DNA of 57,994 bases from JAJDIA01 sp031555505 (GCA_031555505.1 JAVBUH010000001.1:1-57994); one strand, 5' to 3'. Shown: positions 10,101 through 18,043, numbered from the stretch's first letter. The notes: generated from the sequence alone by a model not told the origin. Numbers and translations: made by a program.

Positions 10101-10866
10101 CCGGAATGCCCGTTCGACCAACTGGAAAGAAGGCTACGGCCAGCAGGTAGCTACCGAATACTATTCATTGGGTGTGGATTCGCTGATTCATATTCCAACG
10201 TCGTTTGAAGCCTATGAATTGGAAGGGAAGGTATATGTCAATATTCGCGAAATTTGCCTTACCAACAGCAGTATACGCGAACAAAAAGACCTCTACATCT
10301 GGGGTGTGCAGATCAATGGCTTTGAAAACCTGTATGCGTATATGATCGATGGAAACGGCGATATTACCCTGAAGCATACCCTCTTGCCACAGGGGCGCAT
10401 GCCGCTCTGGTTGCCACGTATCGGGCTCACCCTTACGCTGGACAGCAGCCTGGATCAGGTAGCATGGTATGGCCGCGGCCCGCAGGAGAATTACCCCGAC
10501 CGCAAGACAGGCTATAAAACCGGCATCTACCATATGCCACTGAAGGATATGTACGAACCCTACCTCATTCCGCAGGATCATGCACTGCGTACCGATAACC
10601 GTTGGCTGCAGATGACCGATAGCCAGGGCATCGGGTTGGAATTCCGGATGAACGAGTGGTTCAATTTCAATGCCTACCCCTTCTCTACCGACAACCTCAC
10701 CAAGGCGGTATATACTTACCAGCTACAGGAACAGGATGGGGTAACGTTGAATCTCGATTATGCCACATCGGGCGTAGGATGTACGGCCCGTTCCATCTTT
10801 GACAGTTACCGGGCCGTGCCGCAAGCGTATGAACGGGAGGTGAAAATTTTTTTGCTGGGCGATTAA
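7132..10866 (+). CDS. GH2 beta-galactosidase with LamG-like insertion
   Basis: Exported glycoside hydrolase of 1,244 residues. I chose ATG 7132 because it gives a clean signal peptide ending in LSAQQ; an in-frame GTG at 7099 adds an unlikely leader. Order: GH2 sugar-binding domain (about 50-220), Ig-like domain (about 225-340), catalytic barrel, LamG/concanavalin-like domain (about 595-765), further beta-sandwiches, and a C-terminal Bgal_small_N-type domain (about 960-1240). The acid/base is E464 in WSAGNESG and the probable nucleophile is E532 in MDEYLS, as in LacZ. LacZ-like RTSHYPP and DEAGVEAH stretches are present. The LamG-like domain directly after the barrel is not part of LacZ and may bind carbohydrate. 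It follows the creatininase gene closely. Confidence 0.92.
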   Translation: MRKTTWTSLLLSLALCSLSAQQVNYMDRLYDFIENTSVFELNQEDGRAYYIPEKRLSLNGDWKFYWSDTPEGIPRNFYEAGFNDTKWDNIEVPSNWEMKGYGDKLFRNVRAPFKANPPYVPREYNPTGAYRKTFTLPAAWKGEQVFLRMEKVASASFVWINGQEVGYNEGAQEPAEYAITKYLKPGQNVIAVHVVKYSDGYYMEGQDYWRLAGIFDDVWLYAAPSVRLFDWYVVTDLDEVYEDADLDISVDIRQYTAGQSGTYQLKAQLLDGGGQLVAELSGGPFTMDQPGKKGLKLTRKITAPKKWTSETPNLYTLKMQLLAPDGRIQDQVQTRIGFKETEIRGETFYLNGVPLKVNAQNAHMQHPEWGHVMKEDVIRKDFEILKQFNFNAVRTSHYPPVNRYLELADEYGLFVIDEAGVEAHATEFISNLPAYTEMYRERVRRMVLRDRNYPCILFWSAGNESGEGSNIGEVIKEGRAYDHTRYWMYGGNAFAHPAEEIIGPRYPTPMEVEMQVGVIPDQNDLRPSFMDEYLSVAGNGGGGMDDYWRAIYAHPRMMGGAIWDFVSTGVTERIREIADQSPYHTPVHLMGNARLVKGAHGKALDLNGHDQWVEIYRQSNVEITSDQLTLTCEVYPRKLVSSCGSFITKGSFQFGLQQNGKESLDFYLYTTRKHTLTVPLPADWEDHWHQLSGVYDGKVMAVYIDGKKAGSLEATGRIKNFPFPVNIGRNEEAHGQETNVYICDALLDNVGIFTQALLPEQFHPDQAVLWLDFEKETDTGTFYSYGIGARTYGSIWPDRRVQPEMWQLKKSVQSISITLIDAEKGWVEVWNRNHFLDASQYTTRWFLEADGEVLEEGVLNLQVPPLTKKRIQIPCRKPAIQPGREYRITTSTTLKKDECWAPAGHEVAWDQLELPWFKAAEPIMKPDGKLTFSQTEGEVKVSGSDFVYLFDKQHSTLTSMVYKGKELLRSPLSLNTWRAPLANEQDEWGSRNARSTNWKEGYGQQVATEYYSLGVDSLIHIPTSFEAYELEGKVYVNIREICLTNSSIREQKDLYIWGVQINGFENLYAYMIDGNGDITLKHTLLPQGRMPLWLPRIGLTLTLDSSLDQVAWYGRGPQENYPDRKTGYKTGIYHMPLKDMYEPYLIPQDHALRTDNRWLQMTDSQGIGLEFRMNEWFNFNAYPFSTDNLTKAVYTYQLQEQDGVTLNLDYATSGVGCTARSIFDSYRAVPQAYEREVKIFLLGD

Positions 10867-10946
10867 ACCTTCTCCGATGTTCCGGGTCTATCTTTTCGTA
10901 AGGTTTTCAATGTTATGGGTTTTATATAATTGAAAGGTATTGACTT

Positions 10947-11357
10947 ATGAGAAAGGTATTAGGATTGTTTTTGGTTATCACCTTTTGTGGAAGCGTAGCG
11001 TTTGCCCAGGAAGGCAAGAAAGCCCAAAGTGGCAAAAAAGAGGGCAAACAACGTACGGAACAGGCTATGTCTCAACGAAGCGACCGGATGATCACTGACT
11101 TGAACCTGGACGACAAACAAGCGGCCGAGTTTAAGCAGATCAACGAAAAGTATCGTAAGCAACTGCAGCAGGATCGCGACGCGATGAAAGCCGAGCGACA
11201 AGCCGATCGTGAAAAGCAACAGGCTAAAATGAAAGAACTGAATGAACAGCGTAACACCGACATGAAAAAGATCATGACCGACGAGCAGTACAAACAGTAT
11301 CTGGATAAACAGCAACAGGCGCAGAAACGCATGCAAGAGGGTCGCCGGGGTAAATAA
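10947..11357 (+). CDS. Small exported charged helical protein (Spy/DUF4890-like)
   Basis: 136-residue protein with a cleavable signal peptide (about 1-20, ending VAFAQ) and a mature part almost entirely of Lys, Glu, Gln, Arg and Asp predicted to be helical. It resembles Bacteroidales DUF4890 proteins and, in general character, the Spy/CpxP periplasmic chaperones, with an LNLDDKQAAEF stretch and an MTDEQYKQY stretch like their repeated LT motifs. It lies 80 nt after the GH2 gene and is followed by a strong terminator, so it may end that transcript. A periplasmic chaperone or stress role is inference. Confidence 0.75.
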   Translation: MRKVLGLFLVITFCGSVAFAQEGKKAQSGKKEGKQRTEQAMSQRSDRMITDLNLDDKQAAEFKQINEKYRKQLQQDRDAMKAERQADREKQQAKMKELNEQRNTDMKKIMTDEQYKQYLDKQQQAQKRMQEGRRGK

Positions 11358-11376
11358 ACTGTCCCGTGGAAACAAA

Positions 11377-11412
11377 AGAGAGGGTAGGAGCACGATGGTT
11401 CCTACCCTCTCT
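11377..11412 (+). terminator. Strong terminator after the small exported protein
   Basis: Perfect 13-bp stem (11377-11389 with 11400-11412), 10-nt loop, followed by CTTGTTTG. It lies 20 nt after the stop codon at 11357. Confidence 0.85.
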
Positions 11413-11416
11413 CTTG

Positions 11417-11461
11417 TTTGCAGGCAGTAGTCCGTTCTCTTTATTTGCAGGCGATAGTCCG
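11417..11461. repeat. 27-bp-spaced direct repeat
   Basis: Two 18-bp copies at 11417-11434 and 11444-11461 agree at 16 of 18 positions, starting TTTGCAGGC and ending TAGTCCG. An 11-bp piece of the second copy (GGCGATAGTCC) recurs in the intergenic region near 42708. Its role is unknown. Confidence 0.6.
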
Positions 11462-11587
11462 AATAATAGCTGAGTTACACATTTGATCCGATTTGAAACG
11501 AAGCCTGCTGTCTCTATCGTCGGCATCTGCAACAACTATTGTCGGGAATACGGAGTTCTATCACCGGCATTAGCAATACCTTTCCTT

Positions 11588-11807
11588 TTCACTGCTGTGA
11601 AGCTTTCGTTTCACAGCTGTGATATCTTCTCCTCACAGCTGTGATGCCTTCTCCTCACAGCTGTGGATCGGAAGCTTCACGGCAGTGAAACGAAAGCTTC
11701 ACAGCAGTGAAAAGGAATCTCCATAATTGTGGAATGAAATGATCATTCAGATGACGACAATACATCATAAGGATGACATCAATACATCATAAGTATACTG
11801 CCGATAG
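11588..11807. repeat. 22-bp-phased array of palindromes
   Basis: Six units start at 11588, 11610, 11632, 11654, 11676 and 11698, exactly 22 bp apart. Each opens with a 14-bp palindrome of the form TTCAC-N4-GTGAA (or CTCAC-N4-GTGG/A) followed by about 8 bp of spacer. The same register continues in degenerate form: TCCA..TGGA at 11720, TCAT-N4-ATGA at 11743-11754 and again at 11765-11776, and a weak unit at 11786. A 32-bp perfect inverted repeat (11582-11613 with 11686-11717) encloses the central units, and 11750-11771 and 11772-11793 are a 22-bp tandem repeat with two mismatches. The array sits between the 3' ends of two convergent genes. No protein gene is seen in 11413-11842. Confidence 0.85.
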
Positions 11808-11842
11808 AAGATTTAGCATACTTTAATGGTATTATTGGGTTA

Positions 11843-13204
11843 CTACTTTTCTTGTTTTTGCCAGGGGATGGAGCCGGATAGGCGGATGTGTTCCATTTGG
11901 CTGCGGAATAGTTGTTCAAAGGCCGATTTATACTCGCTCCGGTCCAAAGGAACTTTTTCGGTGGGATCTTTAGCTATGTTGAACAACTGGACAGGTTCCC
12001 AAGGTCTGTTTTGCACGATTTTGTAGTCGCCGTTACGTGTGGCATAATAGATCATGCCGCCGTATTGCATATTCCCTTCGCGGCGCATCCAGTAGACGGT
12101 GCGGTTGTCGGTTATCTGCGGTTGTCCCAACAGGGTTGGTAGGATGCTGATTCCGTCGATCGGATGGGTAAAACGGGCGCCGGCTACTTCGCACAGAGTA
12201 GGGAAGAGGTCGGAAAGCAGGGCGAAGTTGGCCGTCTCGGAGCCCGGTTTGATCTTGTTTTTCCAATACATGCCACTGGCTATGCGGATACCCCCTTCGT
12301 ACATATCCTGTTTGGCGCCGCGGTAGATGCCATTGTTGGCTCCGGCGTCTGCCTGTCCGCCGTTATCGGAAGTGAAGATGATCAGCGTGTTTTCCAGTTG
12401 TCCGTTCTGTTTCAATGCATCGAATACACGTCCCACACCGGCGTCCATGTGTTCGATCAGGGCTACGATCTTAGCGCGCTTCTCGGAAATGCCCGGTTCA
12501 CGTTTTTTCACCTTCTCTATCCATTCGGTAGGTGGCTGGATGGGGGTATGTGGGGCATTGTAGGCCAAATACAAGAAGAAGGGTGCAGGGGATTTCTTTT
12601 GTTCGTTGACATAATCGACAGCCCAATCGGTGAAGAGGTCTGTGGCGTGTCCCTGCGGATCGATCTCCTGATTGTTGAGGCGCATGTAGTTGTTTCCCCA
12701 GCGGAGATGGGTGTAGTAATCATCCATCATATCGCCCAGGAAGCCCTTGAAGTAATCAAAGCCTTTCTCATTGGGTGTGTTGGGCGTTTCGAGTCCCAAG
12801 TGCCATTTGCCGATAATGGCTGAATGGTAGCCAGCTGTTTTCAGTACCTGCGGAAGCAGGATGGCGTTGGGCGAGAGATAGCCCCAGCTATCTTCCGGAT
12901 GGGTGCGTATAACGCCGGGCACACCTACCATATCCGGGTATTTTCCGGTGAGCAGTGCAGCCCGGCTGGGTGACGATACCGGGCAATTGGCATGGAAATT
13001 GGTGAATCGGATACCCTGACTCATCAGATTGTCTATATGGGGTGTCCGGATATCCGTCCCTCCCTGACAGGACAAGTCCCCATATCCGAGATCATCCACC
13101 AGTATACAGATAATGTTGGGTCGATCGGGTGTTTGGGCCAGCCCGATTCCCGACAAGAGGAGGCCGGCTGAGCAAAGTTGTGTAATACGTTTAGTTGATA
13201 TCAT
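11843..13204 (-). CDS. Exported serine-type sulfatase
   Basis: Family S1 (type I) sulfatase of 453 residues, removing sulfate esters from host or algal glycans, probably in the periplasm. I chose ATG 13204, which gives a signal peptide ending in GLAQ; an in-frame ATG at 13261 adds 19 unlikely residues. The activation motif is S77-S78-P79-S80-R81 followed by AALLTG, so the formylglycine precursor is serine and an anSME-type radical SAM maturase is needed; none is in the window. Metal-site motifs include VDDLGYGD (about 36-43), GKWHLG and SDNGG. It lies downstream of the SusD remnant and DUF1080 gene on the same strand, as in a sulfated-glycan utilisation locus. Confidence 0.92.
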   Translation of the reverse strand: MISTKRITQLCSAGLLLSGIGLAQTPDRPNIICILVDDLGYGDLSCQGGTDIRTPHIDNLMSQGIRFTNFHANCPVSSPSRAALLTGKYPDMVGVPGVIRTHPEDSWGYLSPNAILLPQVLKTAGYHSAIIGKWHLGLETPNTPNEKGFDYFKGFLGDMMDDYYTHLRWGNNYMRLNNQEIDPQGHATDLFTDWAVDYVNEQKKSPAPFFLYLAYNAPHTPIQPPTEWIEKVKKREPGISEKRAKIVALIEHMDAGVGRVFDALKQNGQLENTLIIFTSDNGGQADAGANNGIYRGAKQDMYEGGIRIASGMYWKNKIKPGSETANFALLSDLFPTLCEVAGARFTHPIDGISILPTLLGQPQITDNRTVYWMRREGNMQYGGMIYYATRNGDYKIVQNRPWEPVQLFNIAKDPTEKVPLDRSEYKSAFEQLFRSQMEHIRLSGSIPWQKQEK

Positions 13205-13311
13205 GTGATAGTTGATTAGTTGTAATTGCAATGAAGTGATGCAGGCTATAAGCATAGGCAATAGTACAACTATTTTTTCACTTATAGCCTGCCGAAGAAG
13301 GATTAATCAGT

Positions 13312-14350
13312 TTACCACCCGGGGTTTTGTTCCAGCTTGCTGTTCAAAGACAGTTCACTGTTAGGGATAGGCAACAGATCATAATATTCCAGGTATCCAT
13401 TGGGGAATTTCCGTTCGATCATATTCCCATTATGGTCGTAGATATTAAGCGGATACAGTTCTTTACTGATTTTCCAGCGCTTGATATCCATCCAGTATAG
13501 TCCTTCCAGTGCAAACTCGATCCTTCTTTCATGTCGTAGTTTGGCGCGGGTCTCTTCACGAGAAAGAGTTGAAGGCAGTGGGGTAATTTTTACATCTTCG
13601 CGTTCCGTACGGATACGGTTGATCAGTGCAATGGCTGTGGGCAGATCTCCATTGGTCTCGGATGTCGAACAATACTTCGGCATTGTTTTCATTTTCGGCG
13701 CTGAATAATCCGGCATAGCTGGAGAAGAGTTTGTATTTACCTAATGCTTCGATTTCATCCGCAATTTGTATCACCTCCTGATATTTCCCCTGATAGAGAT
13801 ATGCCCGCATCTTCATGCCCAGGACTGATCCTTTGGTGGCACGTCCCACTTCGGGCGCTTCTGCTTTCAGGTTGGTAATCGCTACATCGTAGTCGGAAAT
13901 AACCTGCGCCCAGGTATCTTCTGCCGTAGCACGGGGCAGATTACGGGCTTCCTCGGTGGTCAGCGTCATCGGAACGATCGGAACACCTCCGTATGATTCT
14001 ACCAATGTGGCATAGGCAAGCCCTCGGAGGAAATGTGCTTCTCCGATATAGATGGCTTTCACTTCGTCTTTCAACTCTACTTTCTCGATCGCATTGAGGA
14101 GGTAGTTTGCACGTGAGATGATGGAATAGCAGCGTGTCCATCTGAATGTGACGATACCGCCGTCGCCCGAAGAGAGCGTACCGTTACCCACTTTGGGTAT
14201 CGGGTTCTCTGCTCCCCAGTTAAAGGCATTGGGCGTGGCACCATCCAGAACTCCGAAGCCAAACAGGCCTTGGTCATAAATGGAGTTTTCACGCAGGTTG
14301 GCATTAGGGGGTTGTAGTTTGGAATAATCCCCCTTATCGCACTACTGAAG
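13312..14350 (-). pseudogene. SusD/RagB-family lipoprotein pseudogene
   Basis: Remnant of a SusD-type outer-membrane glycan-binding lipoprotein. From about 14350 to 13660 one frame encodes typical SusD features: NLRENSIYDQG, RWTRCYSIISRANYLLNAI, EAHFLRGLAY and YGGVPI. Near 13650-13660 the sequence jumps to another frame encoding the usual SusD end: TAIALINRIRTER, RHERRIEFALEG, WMDIKRW, and a final stretch of the LLPIPNSEL and QNPGW type. About 150 residues expected between these parts are missing at the junction. The N-terminal signal peptide and first segment are also absent, and no SusC gene is adjacent. Two deletions plus a frameshift mean the product is not functional. Confidence 0.85.
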
Positions 14351-14362
14351 TGCCATAAGGGG
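14330..14362 (-). terminator. Hairpin between DUF1080 gene and SusD remnant
   Basis: Positions 14330-14343 pair with 14349-14362 at 13 of 14 bases around a 5-nt loop, starting 14 nt beyond the DUF1080 stop. On the minus strand the tail is ATTATTCC, not a true U-tract, so it may be a weak terminator or an mRNA-stabilising hairpin. It coincides with the truncated 5' end of the SusD remnant. Confidence 0.55.
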
Positions 14363-14375
14363 AATGAACAGTTTA

Positions 14376-15650
14376 TTATAATGTTTTGAGTTTCAGGTTG
14401 CGCCATGCAACTTTGATGCCACCGCCATCGTGGATCTGGAGAGCGATGCGGCCCTGGCCGGCACCGATCTTTTCGTCGTTGAGATTCACCATTTCCTCAC
14501 CGTTGAGCCAGGTGGTGATATTGTCACCCTGTACTTTGATACGTAGGGTGTTCCAGTCTTTTTCTTTCAGGACGTTTTCTTTTTCTTCCGGTATCTGCAC
14601 TAACCAGCCACGACCATACGATTCGTAAATGCCACCGGTGTCGTGTCCTTTGGGAGCCACTTCCACTTGCCAGCCGTTCACCTTCACGCCTTCTTCAATG
14701 AAAGAGCGGATGAATACGCCGGAGTTGCCGTCGGCTTCCTGTTTGAATTCAACCGTCAGGTCGAAATTGTCATAATATTCGCGGGTAGCCAGGTAGCCGT
14801 ACTGTTTGTCCGGACCGCTTTCGCAGTAGAGCAGACCGTCTTTCACATACCAAAGTTCGGTGCCGTATACATCCCAGCCGGCCAGGTCTGTACCGTTGAA
14901 GAGGACTACTTCTTTTGACTTACTGGGGAGTTCTTTTACCTTAATATTACGGAAAGAAGCGGGATATCCGTGGTCTTGCAGACAGAATACGCCTTTGTGT
15001 GCCAGGCCGTATTCAGGAGCATTGTTCCATTTACCACTATTCTTACGGGCAAACCAGTCGTCAGTCCAGGCTTCGTACTCGATGGTTTTAACACCATTCA
15101 TCCAGAATTCCACGTGACCGTTATCGAATACGATTTTAGAGTTGTTCCATTGTCCCGGAGGGTTAACGGTGACGTTGCTCAGGTCGGGGAGATACATGGC
15201 ATAGTCTACACCCAGTTTCTGCCATGGTTCGAGTGGATCAGGGAAACCTGCGTCGTCAATCAGTTGGTATTCAGGACCGGTTATATAGGGTACGGCATAT
15301 TGTGGACGTTCTACTACATGGAAGAGCATCCCGCTGTTACCGCCTTTCTGGAGTTTCCAGTCCCATGAAATTTCAAAATTCTCATACTGCTTGGCTGTTA
15401 CAATGTAACCGCTGGCATCGCTGCCTTCTCCTTTTGCCTGGATACAGCCGTCTACCACATGCCAGGGTTGGGTGAGTGCGGTGCCGTTGTAGTCTTTCCA
15501 GCCGTCGAGCGTTTGTCCATCAAAAAGGAGTTGCCAGCCGTCGGCTATTTCTTCTGGCGTTAATGTGTTGTGTTTTGTTCCGTCACATGCAGTTAGCAAT
15601 ACCAATGACGCACATGCAGTTAACATAACAGATAAGATTGTTTTTTTCAT
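14376..15650 (-). CDS. Lipoprotein with two DUF1080 (3-keto-disaccharide hydrolase) domains
   Basis: Secreted protein of 424 residues from ATG 15650 (an in-frame ATG at 15662 is possible). The signal ends in a lipobox-like LLTAC, so it is probably a lipoprotein. Two concanavalin-like DUF1080 domains follow. The first is at about 30-210 and opens with WQLLFDG and LDGWKDY; the second is at about 222-424 and opens with VVLFNG and LAGWDVYG. Each ends in a strand of the FRNIKV or WRNLKL type. Members of this family cleave 3-keto-glycosides or bind glycans; two domains in tandem suggest one catalytic and one accessory, which I cannot tell apart. It leads the transcript into the SusD remnant and sulfatase. 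Confidence 0.85.
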   Translation of the reverse strand: MKKTILSVMLTACASLVLLTACDGTKHNTLTPEEIADGWQLLFDGQTLDGWKDYNGTALTQPWHVVDGCIQAKGEGSDASGYIVTAKQYENFEISWDWKLQKGGNSGMLFHVVERPQYAVPYITGPEYQLIDDAGFPDPLEPWQKLGVDYAMYLPDLSNVTVNPPGQWNNSKIVFDNGHVEFWMNGVKTIEYEAWTDDWFARKNSGKWNNAPEYGLAHKGVFCLQDHGYPASFRNIKVKELPSKSKEVVLFNGTDLAGWDVYGTELWYVKDGLLYCESGPDKQYGYLATREYYDNFDLTVEFKQEADGNSGVFIRSFIEEGVKVNGWQVEVAPKGHDTGGIYESYGRGWLVQIPEEKENVLKEKDWNTLRIKVQGDNITTWLNGEEMVNLNDEKIGAGQGRIALQIHDGGGIKVAWRNLKLKTL

Positions 15651-15699
15651 TCTCACGTTCATTTTAGATTAGTAAATAGGTATAATAGTCTCTACGTCG

Positions 15700-15707
15700 C
15701 AAAGATA
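15700..15707 (-). promoter_or_regulatory. -7 box for the DUF1080 gene
   Basis: On the minus strand TATCTTTG matches TAnnTTTG, about 50 nt before the start at 15650. No clear -33 TTTG at standard distance. Confidence 0.5.
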
Positions 15708-15763
15708 TGAAAACTCTCTTTCCGACGGCTCATTCTATACACATTATTAATTGGTTTGTCCGA

Positions 15764-17557
15764 TTACATTCGTTCCGGCACTTCAATACCCAGCAGAGAC
15801 ATGCCGGTTTTAACCACGTCGGCAATGTTGGCCGACAGGATCAGACGGAACTGTTGCAGTTCGGCATTCTCCTCGCGGAGGATGGAGAAGTCGTGGTAGA
15901 ACTGATTATACTCTTTGACCAACTCGTACATGTAATTGGCAATCAAGGCAGGGCTGCATTCGGTTCCTGCTTCCTGTACTATTGGGGCGAAGTTGGCCAA
16001 TAACTGTATCAGGTTTACTTCTTTTTCAGACAACGCCACGTTGAGCGGAAGCGCTGCCGGCAAAGCGATTCCCTGTGTTGCCGCTTTCCGTAATACCGAA
16101 CGGATACGTGCGTAGGTGTATTGGATAAAAGGGCCTGTATTCCCGTTAAAGTCGATTGATTCCTTCGGATTGAAGGTCATATTTTTGCGCGGGTCTACCT
16201 TCAGGATAAAATATTTCAGCGAACCCAGCCCTACAACGCGGGAGATATCATTGGCTTCTTCCGGTGTCATTTCATCCAGTTTGCCCAGTTCGAGGGATAT
16301 TTCATGGGCTGTGCGGATCATTTCTTCCATCAGGTCGTCAGCATCTACTACGGTGCCTTCGCGACTTTTCATTTTGCCTTCCGGCAGTTCCACCATACCG
16401 TAGGAGAAGTGGGTGAGACCTTTACCGAAGGCAAAGCCAAGCTTGTCGAGGAGGATGGATAATACCTGGAAATGGTAGTTTTGTTCGTTGCCCACTACAT
16501 AGATCATCTTGTCGATCGGATAATCATCGAAGCGCAATTTAGCTGTCCCGATATCCTGGGTCATGTAAACAGAGGTGCCATCAGCACGCAGCAGTAGCTT
16601 TTCGTCCAACCCGTCTGCCGTGAGATCAGCCCATACGGATCCGTCTTCGCGGGAATAAAGAATCCCTTCGTTTACGCCACGCACTACTTCGTTTTTCCCT
16701 TCCAGGTAAGTCTCCGATTCATAATATATCTTGTCGAAATCTACGCCCATCCGTTTGTAGGTTTCATCAAAGCCGGCATATACCCAACCGTTCATCATAT
16801 CCCAGAGTGAGCGGGTCTCTGTGTCGCCAGCTTCCCATTTGCGCAGCATTTCACGGGCTTCAGCCATCAGCACAGACTGGTTTTCGGCTGCTTCCTTGCT
16901 TAGGCCGGCAGCTTCCAGTTCTTTCAGCTCCTGTTTATAGTGTTTATCGAACAAGACGTAAAAGTCGCCGATCAGGTGGTCGCCTTTCTTACCGGCTGTT
17001 TCCGGTGTGGCGCCATTACCCCATTTCTTCCAGGCCAGCATGGATTTACAGATGTGGATGCCGCGGTCATTTACAATATTGGTCTTCACTACTTTATATC
17101 CGTTGGCTTTCATGATTTCAGCCAGGCTGTATCCAAGCAGGTTATTCCGTACATGCCCCAGATGGAGCGGTTTATTGGTGTTGGGCGATGAATACTCAAT
17201 CATTACCAGTTTTGAATGCTCCGTAACCGGTATAATCCCGAATGAAGGCTGGGTATGAATATGGTTCAATAAGCCGATCCAGCAGGAAGAGACAATAGAC
17301 AGATTCAGGAAGCCTTTGATCACATTGAATCCGGCGATTGTCGGTTCGAGGGCAACCAGGTGTTCTCCTATTTCCTGTGCTGTTTGTTCGGGCGATTTTT
17401 TGGATAGCCGGAGGAAGGGAAATACAACGAGCGTGAGGTGTCCTTTGAATTCTTTCTTGGTTTTCTGTAACTGAATCTGTTCTGTCGTTACTTCGGCGCC
17501 ATACAACTTGCTGATGCAGGCCTGAATGGCACCGGTAATCTGTTGTTCGATACTCAT
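15764..17557 (-). CDS. argS: Arginyl-tRNA synthetase
   Basis: Charges tRNA-Arg with arginine in the cytoplasm. The protein has 597 residues, normal for the family. It has the N-terminal Arg_tRNA_synt_N (Add-1) domain (about 1-85) and a class I catalytic core with the HIGH-type motif HLGH in NKPLHLGHVRNN (about 133-144). The KMSKS-like loop reads KMKSREG, and a C-terminal DALR anticodon-binding domain is present. It appears monocistronic, with its own -7 box and the HU terminator upstream. Confidence 0.97.
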   Translation of the reverse strand: MSIEQQITGAIQACISKLYGAEVTTEQIQLQKTKKEFKGHLTLVVFPFLRLSKKSPEQTAQEIGEHLVALEPTIAGFNVIKGFLNLSIVSSCWIGLLNHIHTQPSFGIIPVTEHSKLVMIEYSSPNTNKPLHLGHVRNNLLGYSLAEIMKANGYKVVKTNIVNDRGIHICKSMLAWKKWGNGATPETAGKKGDHLIGDFYVLFDKHYKQELKELEAAGLSKEAAENQSVLMAEAREMLRKWEAGDTETRSLWDMMNGWVYAGFDETYKRMGVDFDKIYYESETYLEGKNEVVRGVNEGILYSREDGSVWADLTADGLDEKLLLRADGTSVYMTQDIGTAKLRFDDYPIDKMIYVVGNEQNYHFQVLSILLDKLGFAFGKGLTHFSYGMVELPEGKMKSREGTVVDADDLMEEMIRTAHEISLELGKLDEMTPEEANDISRVVGLGSLKYFILKVDPRKNMTFNPKESIDFNGNTGPFIQYTYARIRSVLRKAATQGIALPAALPLNVALSEKEVNLIQLLANFAPIVQEAGTECSPALIANYMYELVKEYNQFYHDFSILREENAELQQFRLILSANIADVVKTGMSLLGIEVPERM

Positions 17558-17583
17558 CTTGAATCTCTATTTTATTTTTGCGG

Positions 17584-17591
17584 CAAAGGTA
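17584..17591 (-). promoter_or_regulatory. -7 box for argS
   Basis: Minus-strand TACCTTTG fits TAnnTTTG, 27 nt before the argS start. It overlaps the tail of the upstream HU terminator, and no -33 box was found. Confidence 0.5.
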
Positions 17592-17593
17592 AC

Positions 17594-17632
17594 AAAAAAA
17601 ATGAGGTTGCCTATGTATGTAAGCAGCCTCAT
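17594..17632 (-). terminator. Terminator of the HU gene
   Basis: Stem 17601-17610 with 17623-17632 (9 of 10 paired), 12-nt loop, followed on the minus strand by eight T residues. It begins 29 nt after the HU stop codon: a textbook intrinsic terminator. Confidence 0.9.
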
Positions 17633-17660
17633 TCCCAATAGGTGTGTGTGGGATGTCCTA

Positions 17661-17933
17661 TTATTTCACAATTTCGTTCAGTTCTGAACCGGCTTTGAAT
17701 TTTACGGATTTGCGAGCCGGTATAGAAATGGTTGCTTTAGTCTTCGGGTTAACGCCTTTGCGGGCTGCTTTTTCAGAAACGGAGAAAGATCCGAAACCGA
17801 GAAGAGCTACTTTACCGCCTTCTTTCAATTCGTTAGAAACTGTTTCTACAAAAGCATCTACTGCTTTTTTAGCGTCTACTTTACTCAAGCCTGCCTTTTC
17901 GGCAACTGCGCTGATGAATTCTGTTTTGTTCAT
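17661..17933 (-). CDS. HU-family DNA-binding protein
   Basis: Nucleoid protein of 90 residues, the standard HU length. It shows the N-terminal helices (MNKTEFISAVAEKAGLS), the GFGSFSV turn and the DNA-clamping arm containing NPKTKATISIPARK. It acts as a dimer that bends DNA. It has its own strong promoter and terminator, consistent with high single-gene expression. Confidence 0.96.
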   Translation of the reverse strand: MNKTEFISAVAEKAGLSKVDAKKAVDAFVETVSNELKEGGKVALLGFGSFSVSEKAARKGVNPKTKATISIPARKSVKFKAGSELNEIVK

Positions 17934-18012
17934 GATAGATTGAATTGATATGATTAATACATTATAACTCTTTCTCTTGATGCCTCTTTCTCAGGCTTAT
18001 GAAAGTTGGCAT

Positions 18013-18043
18013 CAAATGTAGCTTTATTTTAATAGTCTACAAA
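18013..18043 (-). promoter_or_regulatory. Full Bacteroides promoter for the HU gene
   Basis: On the minus strand TTTG (18040-18043), 19 nt, then TACATTTG (18013-18020), an exact match to the TTTG-N19-TAnnTTTG consensus. The leader to ATG 17933 would be about 75 nt. Confidence 0.8.

Noticed and set aside
11588..11807. CRISPR array
   Set aside because: The repeats are 14-bp palindromes with spacers of about 8 bp that are themselves similar; no spacer-length unique sequence and no cas genes.
13312..14191. Two separate genes or programmed frameshift in place of the SusD pseudogene
   Set aside because: The two frames are the middle and end of one SusD with a missing central region; a programmed shift would not lose about 150 residues.
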